A DNA stretch of 64,000 nucleotides from Alphaproteobacteria bacterium (GCA_018969425.1 JAGWYJ010000008.1:1-64000); one strand, 5' to 3'; shown: positions 7,458-16,170, numbered from the stretch's first letter. Made by a program: numbers and translations. Notes: generated from the letters alone by a model not told the origin.

Positions 7458-9908
7458 ATGCGGATTAAGATGCTTGTCCTTGCTCTCCTGAGCGGAGCGC
7501 TTCTGGCGTCGCAGGCGAGCGCCGATGCGATCCGGCAGACCAAGAAGCCGTTTGAGGACAAGTTCCGCCAGCTGGAAGTCGACCTTCCGACCCCAAACAC
7601 CTACAGGACCGCCTCCGGCGCCCCGGGGGAATCTTACTGGCAGCAAAAGGCCGACTACGTCATCACGGCAGATCTTGACGAGAAAGCTCGTCGAATCAAG
7701 GCAAGCGAAACCGTCACCTACAAGAACAATTCCCCTCACGCGCTGAGCTATCTGTGGTTTCAGCTCGACCAGAACACCTTCAAGGACACCTCTGCAGCGC
7801 GTCTGACGCAAACGGCGTTCAAGACGTCCGGGGGCGATGACAATCTCACGATCGGCGAGCTCGCCGAAATTCAGTCTCAGAAGACGCGTCCTCAGGGGTT
7901 CGACATCGGGTCGGTGACCGACGCCTCGGGAGCGAAGCTGCGGTATGTGATCAACGACACGATGATGAGGGTCGATCTGCCGCGCCCGCTCGCCCCGGGG
8001 AAATCCCAGACGGTCAGGATCTCCTGGGAGTTCAACATCACTGACGATGCGGTGTTCAATGGCCGCTCCGGCTATGAGCGCTTTCCTGAGACGGATACCT
8101 ACATCTTCTTCCAGGCGCAGTGGTTTCCCCGGCTGGCGGCCTATACGGACTACACCGGCTGGCAGCACAAGCAGTTCCTCGGACGAGGCGAATTCACGCT
8201 CGAATTCGGCGATTACGACGTCACCCTGAACGTCCCTGCGGATCATGTGGTGGCGTCCACAGGCGTGCTTCAAAATCCTCAGCAGACGCTGTCCTCTGAA
8301 CAGCGCAAGCGGCTTGAGCAGGCGCGAAGCGCGAAGGAACCGATTTATATCGTGACGCCGGAGGAGGCTCTCGCCAACGAGAAGGAGGGAACGTCCGATC
8401 GCAAAACGTGGAAGTTCAAGGCCGAGAACGTTCGGGACTTTGCGTGGGCCTCGTCCCGGAAATTCATCTGGGACGCGCAGATCGTAAAGCAGGACGAGGG
8501 TGAGGATGTGCTCGCCATGTCCTTCTTCCCGAACGAGGCGGATCCGCTCTGGTCCAAATACTCGACCCGCGCTGTGGCGCACACAATCGATGTCTATTCG
8601 GACTTCTCCTTCCCCTATCCCTATCCGACCGCGATCTCCGTCAACACGTGGCTCTCCGGAGGAATGGAGTATCCGATGATCTCCTTCAACGGGTATCGCC
8701 CGGTGAAGGACGAGAAGACTGGTAAGAAGACATATACCCGTAACGCCAAGTACGGCCTCATCGGAGTCGTCATTCATGAGGTGGGACACAACTACTTCCC
8801 CATGATCGTCAACTCGGACGAGCGTCAGTGGACCTGGATGGATGAGGGCCTGAACTCGTTCCTCGAATATCTTGCCGAACTTCTCTGGGAGGAGAATTTC
8901 CCGGCGGGAGGTCAGGGTCAGGTGAACGTTCTGGACGCCATCACCGAGTACATGCAGTCGGAAAATCAGGTTCCGATCATGACCAACTCGGAATCCATCC
9001 CTCAGTTCGGTCCGAACGCCTACACCAAGCCGACCGCTGCTCTGACCGTTCTCAGAGAGACGGTTATGGGCCGGGAACTCTTCGACTTTGCGTTCAAGGA
9101 ATACGCCAAGCGCTGGCGGTTCAAGCGTCCAACGCCGTCGGATTTCTTCAGGACGATGGAGGATGCCTCCGCTGTCGATCTGGACTGGTTCTGGCGCGGC
9201 TGGTTCTACACGACGGATCACGTCGACATCGCGATTTCGGGAATGCGGGAATACCGGATTTCAACGAGAGATCCCAATGTGGAGAACCCTGCCTCGCGCG
9301 ACGCCCGATCCGCCAACGAGCCTCCTCCAGTGACGGTGCTTGAGAACCGCAGGGACGGTCTCAAGACCTATATGGACCGTTTCCCGGGAGCCGCCGACTT
9401 CTACAATGAAAACGACGAGTTCGTGACCAACAACAAGGATCTCAACGACTACGCTTCCTTCCTTGAGGGGCTCAAGGATCCTGAGAAGGGCGTCTTCGAA
9501 CAGGCCCTCAAAGACAATCCATTCGTCTACTTTGTCGACTTCGCAAACATCGGCGGGCTTGTCTCGCCCCTTCCGCTTCAGATCAACTATGCTGACGGAA
9601 CCTCGAGAGAGGTCCTGATCCCAGCCGAGATCTGGAGAATGAACAATGAGACCGTGACCAAACTCTTCGTAGAGACCAAGAGGGTCTCGTCCATTGAGTT
9701 CGACCGTCGTCACCAGACGGCCGACGGCGATGTCTCGAATAATGTGTTCCCGCCTCGTCCGCCGCAAAGCCGGATCGATATTCTCCGGTCCGAGCGCGGC
9801 CGGGAGGCGCGCAACCAGATGGCCGAGGCGCTCACGGAGCTCAAGAAGAAGGCGAGCGACGAAGCGCCGACGGCCAGCGCTCCGCTGGCCCCGGCGGGCG
9901 CTCCGTGA
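7458..9908 (+). CDS. Secreted M1-type zinc metallopeptidase
   Basis: An 816-residue exported protein with the gluzincin signature of family M1. HEVGH at residues 440-444 supplies two zinc ligands and the general base, and E463, 19 residues after the second His, is the third ligand (HExxH-x18-E). The N-terminus (MRIKMLVLALLSGALLASQASA) is a clear signal peptide. ATG 7458 is preferred because a GGGAG lies 7 nt upstream; the ATG at 7452 is too close to it. The exopeptidase loop usually read as GAMEN is GGMEYP here, so aminopeptidase specificity is uncertain. The C-terminal ~200 residues carry the beta-rich and helical domains of large M1 proteins and an Ala/Pro-rich tail. It is coupled to the next gene by a GTGA overlap. 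Confidence 0.9.
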   Translation: MRIKMLVLALLSGALLASQASADAIRQTKKPFEDKFRQLEVDLPTPNTYRTASGAPGESYWQQKADYVITADLDEKARRIKASETVTYKNNSPHALSYLWFQLDQNTFKDTSAARLTQTAFKTSGGDDNLTIGELAEIQSQKTRPQGFDIGSVTDASGAKLRYVINDTMMRVDLPRPLAPGKSQTVRISWEFNITDDAVFNGRSGYERFPETDTYIFFQAQWFPRLAAYTDYTGWQHKQFLGRGEFTLEFGDYDVTLNVPADHVVASTGVLQNPQQTLSSEQRKRLEQARSAKEPIYIVTPEEALANEKEGTSDRKTWKFKAENVRDFAWASSRKFIWDAQIVKQDEGEDVLAMSFFPNEADPLWSKYSTRAVAHTIDVYSDFSFPYPYPTAISVNTWLSGGMEYPMISFNGYRPVKDEKTGKKTYTRNAKYGLIGVVIHEVGHNYFPMIVNSDERQWTWMDEGLNSFLEYLAELLWEENFPAGGQGQVNVLDAITEYMQSENQVPIMTNSESIPQFGPNAYTKPTAALTVLRETVMGRELFDFAFKEYAKRWRFKRPTPSDFFRTMEDASAVDLDWFWRGWFYTTDHVDIAISGMREYRISTRDPNVENPASRDARSANEPPPVTVLENRRDGLKTYMDRFPGAADFYNENDEFVTNNKDLNDYASFLEGLKDPEKGVFEQALKDNPFVYFVDFANIGGLVSPLPLQINYADGTSREVLIPAEIWRMNNETVTKLFVETKRVSSIEFDRRHQTADGDVSNNVFPPRPPQSRIDILRSERGREARNQMAEALTELKKKASDEAPTASAPLAPAGAP

Positions 9909-10423
9909 AGCTGGAGGGACGGGCGTCGAGACGGGGGGTGATGGCTCTCTTCCTTGGCGCCCTCCTTGCGCCAGGCGCGGGGGCCCATCGCTCTCGATCT
10001 GTGCTGTCGACAGTCGACTGGAACGCGGCCCAGAGCGCGCTCGACATATCTCACCGCCTTCATGGTCATGATGCCGAGGTCGCGCTGATAAGGTCCGGGG
10101 CGATGCCGGCCGGCGAAGATCTGACGCAGGTCCGGGCGCAGGCTCGCCTTGGTCTTTATGTTCAGGAGAGATTTCGGCTGAGCGGCCCGGCCGGCGCGAT
10201 CTCAACCGAGATCCTTGCAGCGGAAATCGACGGCGCCGAGATTGTCGTCTACCAGACAGCCCAGCTGGCGACGGCTCCGGATCTGCTCACGATCGATAAC
10301 CGGATCCTTCGTGAGACGTTCGAGGATCAGACGAACCTGGTCAATGTACGCCTCGGGGCTGGGGTCAGGACCCTGATGTTCGCCGGATCCGACGGCCCCA
10401 AGAGCGTCCGTCGCTCGACGTAA
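9905..10423 (+). CDS. DUF6702-like secreted protein
   Basis: A 172-residue protein. Its GTG start (9905) overlaps the TGA stop of the M1 peptidase, which implies translational coupling. An Arg-containing N-terminus and a hydrophobic run (residues 11-27, ending GAGAH) suggest a signal peptide. The following HRSRSVLSTVDWN and the alternating hydrophilic/hydrophobic body resemble DUF6702 proteins often found next to M1 peptidases; that assignment is from memory of the family. No catalytic motif is visible. It may be an envelope partner or chaperone of the peptidase. Confidence 0.7.
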   Translation: MKLEGRASRRGVMALFLGALLAPGAGAHRSRSVLSTVDWNAAQSALDISHRLHGHDAEVALIRSGAMPAGEDLTQVRAQARLGLYVQERFRLSGPAGAISTEILAAEIDGAEIVVYQTAQLATAPDLLTIDNRILRETFEDQTNLVNVRLGAGVRTLMFAGSDGPKSVRRST

Positions 10424-10488
10424 CGCCGTCGGGACTGGGCCTTACAAATGACGGGAGCGTTTTTGACGCCTGGTCGTCGATATCGAGC

Positions 10489-10517
10489 TTGACCAGGGCG
10501 GGCAACGCACATACATC
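10489..10517 (+). promoter_or_regulatory. Predicted sigma70-type promoter of tRNA-Asp
   Basis: TTGACC at 10489-10494 and TACATC at 10512-10517 are separated by 17 bp. Transcription would start near 10524, about 20 nt before the mature tRNA. Confidence 0.5.
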
Positions 10518-10543
10518 CAGCGCTTCCATTTTCGTTTGGGAAT

Positions 10544-10620
10544 GCGGGTGTAGCTCAGTTGGTTAGAGTGCCGGCCTGTCACGCCGGAGGTCGCGGGTTC
10601 GAGCCCCGTCACTCGCGCCA
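10544..10620 (+). tRNA. tRNA-Asp (GTC)
   Basis: A 77-nt cloverleaf with acceptor stem GCGGGTG/CACTCGC (one G-U pair), D-arm with AGCTCAGTTGGTTAGAG, anticodon stem CCGGC/GCCGG with anticodon GTC at 10578-10580, a T-arm with GGTTCGAGCC and an encoded CCA end. It stands alone between the DUF6702 gene and a gene-poor stretch. Confidence 0.97.
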
Positions 10621-11033
10621 TTCCTTGCGGAATGAAAGTCTTCCAAATCCCTGAAACTGAAGAACTTTAGGCGCTATCAAGAAGCGCTTCCGAGTTCGAC
10701 GCCGCTTGTTGCCCTCTAATTCGCGATGAAGCTGAACAATCTAGGATTAAGATGTCCAAAGTCCCGCGGCGGCTGGTGGCGTTACCAGAGACGAGTGGCG
10801 AGCCGCTTCGAAAGCGTTGACAACGCGATTTCCGTCACTTCGTCATAGGCTTCGCCGTCCCTCAGTTCGAGGCTTGGCGTGCATGCGCTCAAGGCGAGGG
10901 CTGTCAGCACAGCGCTCAAGCGGCTTATCTATACCTCCCGCCAGGATCGCAGTGCTGCAGGACCGGCGCCCGGACTGAAAGTCTGTGGCCGGACGGCGGC
11001 GAGTGATGCACACTTTCGAGCGCGGAGGTCCAG
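10621..11033. other. Gene-poor, partly AT-richer region downstream of tRNA-Asp
   Basis: About 410 bp. The first 160 bp (10621-10780) are visibly AT-richer than the surroundings and have no readable gene on either strand. They contain only short hairpins (10619-10634; 10671-10687) without T-runs. The second part holds a candidate minus-strand lipoprotein gene (10782-10928) and the upstream region of the DUF1214 gene. No integrase fragment or repeat of the tRNA 3' end was seen. Confidence 0.5.
10782..10928 (-). CDS. Putative small lipoprotein with a non-standard ATA start
   Basis: On the minus strand a frame of 48 codons begins ISRLSAVLTALALSACTPS, with a textbook hydrophobic signal and lipobox LSAC (lipidated Cys at position 16). 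A hydrophilic tail of about 32 residues follows, ending KRLATRLW. A strong GGGAGG Shine-Dalgarno (10939-10934) stands exactly 5 nt before the ATA codon at 10928, and an in-frame TAG immediately precedes it, so no upstream start is possible. The alternatives are TTG at 10919 (14 nt from the Shine-Dalgarno, 45 aa) and an internal GTG. Either AUA is used, TTG is used despite poor spacing, or a former ATG has mutated and the gene is dying. No homologue is recognised. Confidence 0.45.
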   Translation of the reverse strand: MSRLSAVLTALALSACTPSLELRDGEAYDEVTEIALSTLSKRLATRLW

Positions 11034-11636
11034 ATGCGATCTTTCATTGTGACGATTCTCGTTTCGCTCTCGGGCCTTGCGGTCGGCGGAGCCTCGGCCC
11101 TTTTCATGTCCGGGCTCTGGCCGGGCGCTCCGAGGGAAGGCCAAAGCCAGATCGATGTCGAGGGATGGAAGGCGGACTTTGCGATCGGCACCGTTCAGAC
11201 CGATCCATGGTCAAGAACGCGTATAGCCCGACATGGTCTTCTGGCCCTGTCTCAAAGCGAAGCGGTGTACTTCGCCCGAACGACCGATGATGCGGGCGCG
11301 CGACTGACCGAGGCCTGCCGTTATCGTGTGAGCGGAGAGGATCAGGACGCCCTGTGGTGGTCGGTGACGCTCTATGACGGCCAGAGCCGCCTTCCGATGA
11401 ATACGGACAAGGCCCTGTCATTTGACCGGACGCGAGCGCGACCTGGCGCACGCTGGACGCTCCTCGTTCAGCCAGAGGCCCCGGAGGAGGGCGAGTGGAT
11501 TTCAAGCCGGTCCGCGGGTCTGTTTGATCTGACGCTTCGCCTCTATCGTCCTTCTGAAGCGGTTCTGCGCCAGCCAGAAGCCTTTGTCCGCCCCCCAAGG
11601 ATCGAACGCCTTGACTGCGTGGGAGCCACGCCGTGA
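11034..11636 (+). CDS. DUF1214 domain protein
   Basis: A 200-residue protein with an N-terminal membrane anchor or signal (residues 3-28). The body is typical of DUF1214: a DPWSRTRIARHGLLAL segment near residue 60, an acidic CRYRV segment and WWSVTLYD. ATG 11034 follows GCGGAGGTCCAG. DUF1214 and DUF1254 proteins occur together, often as a fusion, and their biochemical role is unknown. Here they are two genes with a GTGA overlap (11633-11636), so they are probably made in equal amounts and act together in the envelope. Confidence 0.82.
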   Translation: MRSFIVTILVSLSGLAVGGASALFMSGLWPGAPREGQSQIDVEGWKADFAIGTVQTDPWSRTRIARHGLLALSQSEAVYFARTTDDAGARLTEACRYRVSGEDQDALWWSVTLYDGQSRLPMNTDKALSFDRTRARPGARWTLLVQPEAPEEGEWISSRSAGLFDLTLRLYRPSEAVLRQPEAFVRPPRIERLDCVGATP

Positions 11637-12166
11637 TCCGAACAGCGATATTCATGGCTCTGTTCGCCCTCAGCCTTGGCGTGGGGCACGGGCTTGTGCT
11701 GTGGAGGGCCCCGTCCGTCTTCATGACCCAGGCCATGGAGAGAATCGCGGAACAGGGTGTCGGCCTTCACGCCTTCGTCCTCGCCCCCAGGGCGACGCCT
11801 CAGTCCCAGTCGATCGTGCGGCCCGCGCCCGACCTGGCTTATTCCGTTTGCCGGTTCGACCTCTCCAAGGGGCATGTTCTTGCGCGGGGCGCCGTCAGCG
11901 ACGGTTATGGCTCGCTGGCCGTGTTCGACGGGAACACAAACAATGTCGTCACTTTGTCCCTCATGGCTTCGGATAACGGACCGAGAGCTGTCGAGCTCGC
12001 GCTTTCGGGCTCGTCCCTAGCCAGCTCCGACGATGTCGTGTTTATCAAGCTTTCCTCGCCCAGAGGACTTGTGCTGATCCGGCGACTGGCGCCCGACGAG
12101 GGGACGCGGCAAGCCGTCGAGGCCATATCAGAGCTGGACGAGTGCAAGCTGTTGTCCGCCCCCTGA
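11633..12166 (+). CDS. DUF1254 family protein (short form)
   Basis: A 177-residue protein whose GTG start overlaps the stop of the DUF1214 gene by 4 nt. Residues 1-25 are a membrane anchor. AYSVCRFDLSKG (around residue 69) and SLAVFDGNTNNV (around 94) fit the short alphaproteobacterial DUF1254 proteins that partner DUF1214. Much longer DUF1254 proteins exist, so this is the reduced form rather than a truncation. Function unknown. Confidence 0.75.
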   Translation: MIRTAIFMALFALSLGVGHGLVLWRAPSVFMTQAMERIAEQGVGLHAFVLAPRATPQSQSIVRPAPDLAYSVCRFDLSKGHVLARGAVSDGYGSLAVFDGNTNNVVTLSLMASDNGPRAVELALSGSSLASSDDVVFIKLSSPRGLVLIRRLAPDEGTRQAVEAISELDECKLLSAP

Positions 12167-12634
12167 AGCCGCGTCGTCCGGGTCGAGCCCTGGGTCCATT
12201 CGCGTCGGGCCTCTTTCATGATGTGTCCTTTTGGCCACACTGACGCTGAGCCGTCGCGCCTTATCACGACAATAAGGCGGCTCGGGAGATCCGCCAGAAA
12301 AGTGACCGACCCCTCGATCGTCTTTCAGGATTGGGCATCCCCCGGGACGAGAAGCGCTGCATCGGCGCCAGCGAGAAGGGTTCCGACCAGGAGCCGCGGT
12401 TCAGCCCCCCGGATGGATCCGCCATCGGATGCGATCCCTTGCTTGGTGCGCGGCAATGCGTCGCTGGGGCGCAGAGGAACACCGGCCATGCGGCCCGCAG
12501 GGGCTTATAACCGGTTTTGAGAGCGGGGAGGGGAGGCTTTCGCGGTCCCGGATCGATCCGACGCGAGGAGGGGTCTCTTGCTTGACGTACCAAACCGGCT
12601 TAGGCCGTCTCCCGAACGGAAAGCGGGGTAACCC
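12167..12634. other. Intergenic region upstream of the nuo operon
   Basis: About 470 bp. It contains an 8-bp hairpin (12257-12264 with 12272-12279, loop CACGACA) that could mark the end of the DUF1214/1254 transcript but has no T-run, and the predicted nuo promoter. Open frames on both strands lack Shine-Dalgarno sequences and family features. I see no gene. Confidence 0.55.
12578..12606 (+). promoter_or_regulatory. Predicted promoter of the nuo operon
   Basis: TTGCTT (12578-12583) and TAGGCC (12601-12606) are 17 bp apart, giving a start near 12613 and a leader of about 22 nt to nuoA. An overlapping alternative is TTGACG (12582-12587) with GCTTAGGC (12598-12605), which resembles the Caulobacter housekeeping consensus. 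Either way the same short region drives nuoA. Confidence 0.4.
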
Positions 12635-13009
12635 ATGGACGACGTTTCGACGCTGGTCGTGAACTATCTGCCGGTGGCCATTTTCCTCGCCATCGCGGCG
12701 GCGCTCAGCGTCGGTTTCATTCTCGCCTCGACCCTGATCGCGCCCAGCAAGCCCGACACAGAGAAGCTGTCGGCTTATGAGTGCGGTTTCAACGCTTTCG
12801 ACGACGCCCGAATGAAGTTTGATGTCCGCTTCTACCTGGTTTCGATTCTGTTCATCATTTTCGATCTCGAGGTGGCGTTCCTGTTCCCGTGGATCTTCAC
12901 GGTGGCGGAGGGCGACATTCCCGCCTTCTGGTCGATGATGGCTTTCCTGGGCGTTCTGACGATCGGGTTCGTCTATGAGTGGCGCCGCGGCGCGCTGGAG
13001 TGGGAATAG
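12635..13009 (+). CDS. nuoA: NADH-quinone oxidoreductase subunit A
   Basis: A 124-residue membrane subunit of complex I with three transmembrane helices (about 9-31, 68-90 and 96-116). The conserved loop [12 protein letters not shown] (residues 44-55) contains the Cys exposed in the deactive state of the enzyme, and [11 protein letters not shown] is the standard motif of helix 2. First gene of the operon, preceded by GCGGGGTAACCC as ribosome binding site. The nuoB start codon follows its stop with no gap. Confidence 0.97.
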   Translation: MDDVSTLVVNYLPVAIFLAIAAALSVGFILASTLIAPSKPDTEKLSAYECGFNAFDDARMKFDVRFYLVSILFIIFDLEVAFLFPWIFTVAEGDIPAFWSMMAFLGVLTIGFVYEWRRGALEWE

Positions 13010-13576
13010 ATGACGACTTCGACACCTCCCGCCTTGTCCGGATCCAGAGCCCGGGTCGAGGGCGCTGGCCTTATTCGCCCTGACGACCCGTTTTTCACAG
13101 GACTGTCCGACGAGCTCGCGGACAAGGGCTTTCTGATCGCCCGTGCGGACGACCTCATCACATGGGCCCGCACCGGCTCGCTGATGTGGATGACCTTTGG
13201 ACTCGCCTGCTGCGCTGTGGAGATGATGCAGGCCTCGATGCCCCGTTATGATCTTGAGCGTTTCGGCTTCGCACCTCGGGCCAGTCCGCGTCAGTCCGAC
13301 GTGATGATCGTTGCGGGCACGCTCACCAACAAGATGGCTCCGGCTCTGCGGAAAGTCTACGACCAGATGCCGGAGCCGCGTTACGTGATTTCGATGGGCT
13401 CGTGCGCTAACGGCGGGGGGTATTATCACTACTCCTACGCGGTGGTTCGCGGCTGCGACAGGATCGTTCCGGTCGACATTTACATCCCTGGCTGTCCGCC
13501 CACCGCAGAGGCGCTGGTTTACGGCATCCTTCAGCTGCAGAAGAAGATCCGTCGCGAGGGGAGCATCGAGCGATGA
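13010..13576 (+). CDS. nuoB: NADH-quinone oxidoreductase subunit B
   Basis: A 188-residue peripheral-arm subunit that carries cluster N2, the last iron-sulfur centre before quinone. The four ligands are visible: adjacent C67-C68 in [11 protein letters not shown]132 in GSCANGG and C162 in PGCPPT. The N-terminal ~30 residues are a Ser/Pro-rich extension. The last 4 nt overlap nuoC. Confidence 0.98.
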   Translation: MTTSTPPALSGSRARVEGAGLIRPDDPFFTGLSDELADKGFLIARADDLITWARTGSLMWMTFGLACCAVEMMQASMPRYDLERFGFAPRASPRQSDVMIVAGTLTNKMAPALRKVYDQMPEPRYVISMGSCANGGGYYHYSYAVVRGCDRIVPVDIYIPGCPPTAEALVYGILQLQKKIRREGSIER

Positions 13577-14208
13577 CGACCGCCTCGGAGCGCGCCCTTA
13601 TGTCGGCGGAACTGAAAACGCACATCGTGACCGTGCAGAAGGACGCCGTGCTTGATGCGGCGATCGCTCATGGCGAGCTCACAGTAACGGCTCGACGCGG
13701 CTCTGTCCCCTCACTGATGGCCTTCCTGAAGGAAGACAGCCTTTGCCGTTTCGAGACGCTGGTGGATATCTGCGCAGTGGACCGCCCGGGCGAGGCGGAA
13801 CGCTTCGAGGTGGTCTACCATCTCCTCTCCATGCGCCTGAACCAGCGAGTGCGGGTCAAGGTGAGAACAGACGAGGCGACGCCGGTTCCGAGCGCCATCG
13901 ACGTCTTTCCGGCGGCCAACTGGTATGAGCGGGAAGCGTTCGACATGTACGGGGTGCTGTTCTCAGGACACCCGGACCTGCGGAGGATCCTCACTGACTA
14001 CGGGTTTGAAGGCTACCCCCTGCGCAAAGACTTCCCGCTCTCCGGGCGCGTTGAGGTCCGGTACGACGACACTCAGAAGCGGGTCGTCTACGAGCCTGTC
14101 AAACTGGTGCAGGAATACCGGAATTTCGATTTCCTGAGTCCCTGGGAGGGCATGCAGGCGGTTATTCCGGGTGACGAAAAGGCTGGCGGCGGGTCAGGGG
14201 TCAAGTGA
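13573..14208 (+). CDS. nuoC: NADH-quinone oxidoreductase subunit C
   Basis: A 211-residue 30-kDa-type subunit that packs against NuoD in the peripheral arm. The family signature [17 protein letters not shown] (about residues 117-133), followed by [21 protein letters not shown], is intact. NuoC and NuoD are separate genes, unlike the fused NuoCD of enterobacteria. ATG 13573 overlaps the nuoB stop by 4 nt; a second Met at residue 10 is also possible. Overlaps nuoD by 4 nt. Confidence 0.97.
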   Translation: MTTASERALMSAELKTHIVTVQKDAVLDAAIAHGELTVTARRGSVPSLMAFLKEDSLCRFETLVDICAVDRPGEAERFEVVYHLLSMRLNQRVRVKVRTDEATPVPSAIDVFPAANWYEREAFDMYGVLFSGHPDLRRILTDYGFEGYPLRKDFPLSGRVEVRYDDTQKRVVYEPVKLVQEYRNFDFLSPWEGMQAVIPGDEKAGGGSGVK

Positions 14209-15404
14209 TGGCGGATGATTCAGCTCCGATCGTCGAAGGAGATCGCAAGTTCACGATCAACTTCGGCCCTCAGCACCCGGCCGCGCACGGGGTGCTCAGG
14301 CTTGTGCTCGACCTTGACGGAGAGATCGTGGACCGTGTGGATCCGCATATCGGCCTGCTGCATCGCGGGACTGAAAAGCTGATCGAATACAAGACGTTCC
14401 TTCAGGCTTTGCCGTATTTTGACCGTCTGGACTATGTCGCTCCGATGAACCAGGAGCACGCCTATTGTCTGGCGATCGAAAAGCTTGCGGGGATAGAAGT
14501 TCCCCGCCGCGCCCAGTTTATACGGGTCATTTTTTCCGAAATCGGCCGCATCCTCTCGCACCTGCTCAACGTGACGACACAGGCGATGGACGTCGGAGCC
14601 CTCACGCCCCCTCTCTGGGGCTTTGAGGAACGCGAAAAGCTGATGGTTTTCTATGAGCGCGCGTCCGGATCCCGGATGCATGCGGCCTACTTCAGACCCG
14701 GCGGCGTCCATCAGGATCTGCCCCCGGACCTCATCGAGGACATCCACAAGTTCTGCGATCCGTTCCTGAAGGTTCTCGACGATATTGAAACGCTGGTCAC
14801 CGAGAACCGGATCTTTAAGCAGAGAAACGTCGATATCGGCGTGGTCTCGGTTCCTGACGCCCTCGCGTGGGGCTTTTCCGGCGTCATGGTCAGGGGCTCG
14901 GGTCTCGCGTGGGATCTGAGGCGTGCGGAGCCTTACGAGATCTATTCAGAGCTCGATTTCCGAATTCCGATCGGCAAAAACGGAGATTGCTGGGATCGTT
15001 ATCTCTGCCGCATCGAAGAGATGCGGGAATCCGTCCGGATCATTCTCCAGTGCATCGACAAACTTCCGGTGGGACCAGTGCTCCCGGAGCGCTCAAAGTT
15101 TGCGCCTCCGCGGCGTTCGGAGATGAAGACCTCCATGGAGGCTCTGATCCATCACTTCAAACTTTACACGGAAGGCTTCCATGTCCCGGCTGGGGAAGTC
15201 TACGCCTGCGTCGAGGCGCCCAAGGGAGAGTTCGGCGTCTATCTCGTGGCTGATGGGACAAACCGACCTTATCGCCTGAAGATCAAAGCCCCCGGCTACG
15301 CCCATCTCCAGGCGATGGATCCGCTCTGTCGCGGCCACATGCTGGCGGATGTATCCGCGATCCTCGGATCGCTCGACATCGTGTTCGGGGAGATTGACCG
15401 TTGA
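14205..15404 (+). CDS. nuoD: NADH-quinone oxidoreductase subunit D
   Basis: A 399-residue 49-kDa subunit that forms the quinone pocket with Nuo[17 protein letters not shown] (residues about 19-34) contains the quinone-site His, and [14 protein letters not shown] follows. The C-terminus ends in [14 protein letters not shown] as usual. Start and stop overlap its neighbours by 4 nt; the nuoE start is a TTG within the TTGA junction. Confidence 0.98.
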   Translation: MMADDSAPIVEGDRKFTINFGPQHPAAHGVLRLVLDLDGEIVDRVDPHIGLLHRGTEKLIEYKTFLQALPYFDRLDYVAPMNQEHAYCLAIEKLAGIEVPRRAQFIRVIFSEIGRILSHLLNVTTQAMDVGALTPPLWGFEEREKLMVFYERASGSRMHAAYFRPGGVHQDLPPDLIEDIHKFCDPFLKVLDDIETLVTENRIFKQRNVDIGVVSVPDALAWGFSGVMVRGSGLAWDLRRAEPYEIYSELDFRIPIGKNGDCWDRYLCRIEEMRESVRIILQCIDKLPVGPVLPERSKFAPPRRSEMKTSMEALIHHFKLYTEGFHVPAGEVYACVEAPKGEFGVYLVADGTNRPYRLKIKAPGYAHLQAMDPLCRGHMLADVSAILGSLDIVFGEIDR

Positions 15405-16078
15405 GCGCGCGCCGCTTCCATCATCCGGATACGTCAGGGGTCTTCACCTTCTCAGCGGAGACCGAAAGCGAGATCGCCTGGTGGGAAACCAAATATCCCG
15501 CCGAGCGCCGGCAGTCGGCGGTCATCCCGGCTCTCTGGATCGCACAGAAACAGAATGGCGGGTGGCTGAGCGAGCCGGCCCTGCGCGCCGTGGCGGATCG
15601 TCTGGGAATGTCCTACATCCGCGTCTACGAGGTCGCGACTTTTTACACGATGTTCAATCTCGAGCCTGTCGGGAAGTTCCACCTTCAGGTGTGCGGAACG
15701 ACGCCGTGCATGCTCAGAGGCGCAGAGAAGCTCAAGAGCGTTTGCGAGCGTAAGATCGGGCCGAAGGGCAAACCCTCCGGCGGCGGCACTTTTTCATGGG
15801 TCGAGGTCGAGTGCCTCGGCGCGTGCGTGAACGCTCCGATGGTGCAGATCAACGACTACTACTATGAGGATCTCTCTGTTGAGACCCTCGAGCAGATCAT
15901 CGAAGATCTGGCTGCCGGACTTAATCCCGCCCCGGGTCCCTATGTGAAACGTCAGGCAAGCGCGCCGGAGGGCGCTGCGACCTCTCTGACGGATCCCAGC
16001 CTCTATGACGGGTCGCGCGCGGCTCCTCTCACCTCAATCCCGGGCGCGCCGACGTCCGACGGAGGGAAGGGCGCATGA
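15401..16078 (+). CDS. nuoE: NADH-quinone oxidoreductase subunit E
   Basis: A 225-residue thioredoxin-like subunit carrying 2Fe-2S cluster N1a. Ligands are C98 and C103 (VCGTTPC) and C138 and C142 (ECLGAC). The core ends near residue 175, followed by a ~50-residue Ala/Pro/Ser-rich tail often seen in alphaproteobacteria. It starts with TTG at 15401, overlapping the nuoD stop by 4 nt, so translation probably depends on termination of nuoD. Confidence 0.96.
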   Translation: MSARRFHHPDTSGVFTFSAETESEIAWWETKYPAERRQSAVIPALWIAQKQNGGWLSEPALRAVADRLGMSYIRVYEVATFYTMFNLEPVGKFHLQVCGTTPCMLRGAEKLKSVCERKIGPKGKPSGGGTFSWVEVECLGACVNAPMVQINDYYYEDLSVETLEQIIEDLAAGLNPAPGPYVKRQASAPEGAATSLTDPSLYDGSRAAPLTSIPGAPTSDGGKGA

Positions 16079-16170
16079 GCTCATCTCTCCTTTTGAAACG
16101 CGCCTTGTCTCTCCAAAGCGCCTCCTTCCGTCTGCTGTCACCGATCAGGACACGGTCAAATGTTGCTTGA
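16075..16170 (+). CDS. 31-codon micro-ORF bridging nuoE and nuoF
   Basis: An ORF starting [16 protein letters not shown] and ending TRSNVA. Its ATG (16075) overlaps the nuoE stop by 4 nt and has a strong upstream GGAGGGAAGGG. Its stop (16168-16170) lies 6-8 nt inside nuoF, whose own Shine-Dalgarno (AGGA) is weak. The product would be small and basic, with an amphipathic or hydrophobic start. It could be a small complex I-associated peptide, or simply a device that carries ribosomes across the 81-nt gap to nuoF. No homologue is recognised. Confidence 0.45.
   Translation: MSSSLLLKRALSLQSASFRLLSPIRTRSNVA

Noticed and set aside
7308-9221. Long open reading frame (637 codons) antisense to the M1 peptidase
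   Set aside because: Its phase mirrors the codons of the peptidase, its translation is rich in Arg, Gly and His without any family motif, and the plus-strand gene has a full set of catalytic motifs. Such antisense frames are usual in GC-rich coding DNA.
10619-10634. Hairpin CATTCC-TTGC-GGAATG at the tRNA 3' end as a terminator
   Set aside because: The stem uses the CA of the CCA end, and no T-run follows; it is too weak to call a terminator.
10544-10700. tRNA-Asp as an active attachment site
   Set aside because: No integrase gene and no repeat of the tRNA 3' sequence was found nearby; only a compositional scar is visible.
12264-12593. Possible small genes on either strand upstream of nuoA
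   Set aside because: No Shine-Dalgarno at the candidate starts, no hydrophobic or domain pattern, Arg/Pro/Ser-rich translation typical of non-coding GC-rich DNA. A 55-codon minus-strand frame looked plausible but has no supporting signal.
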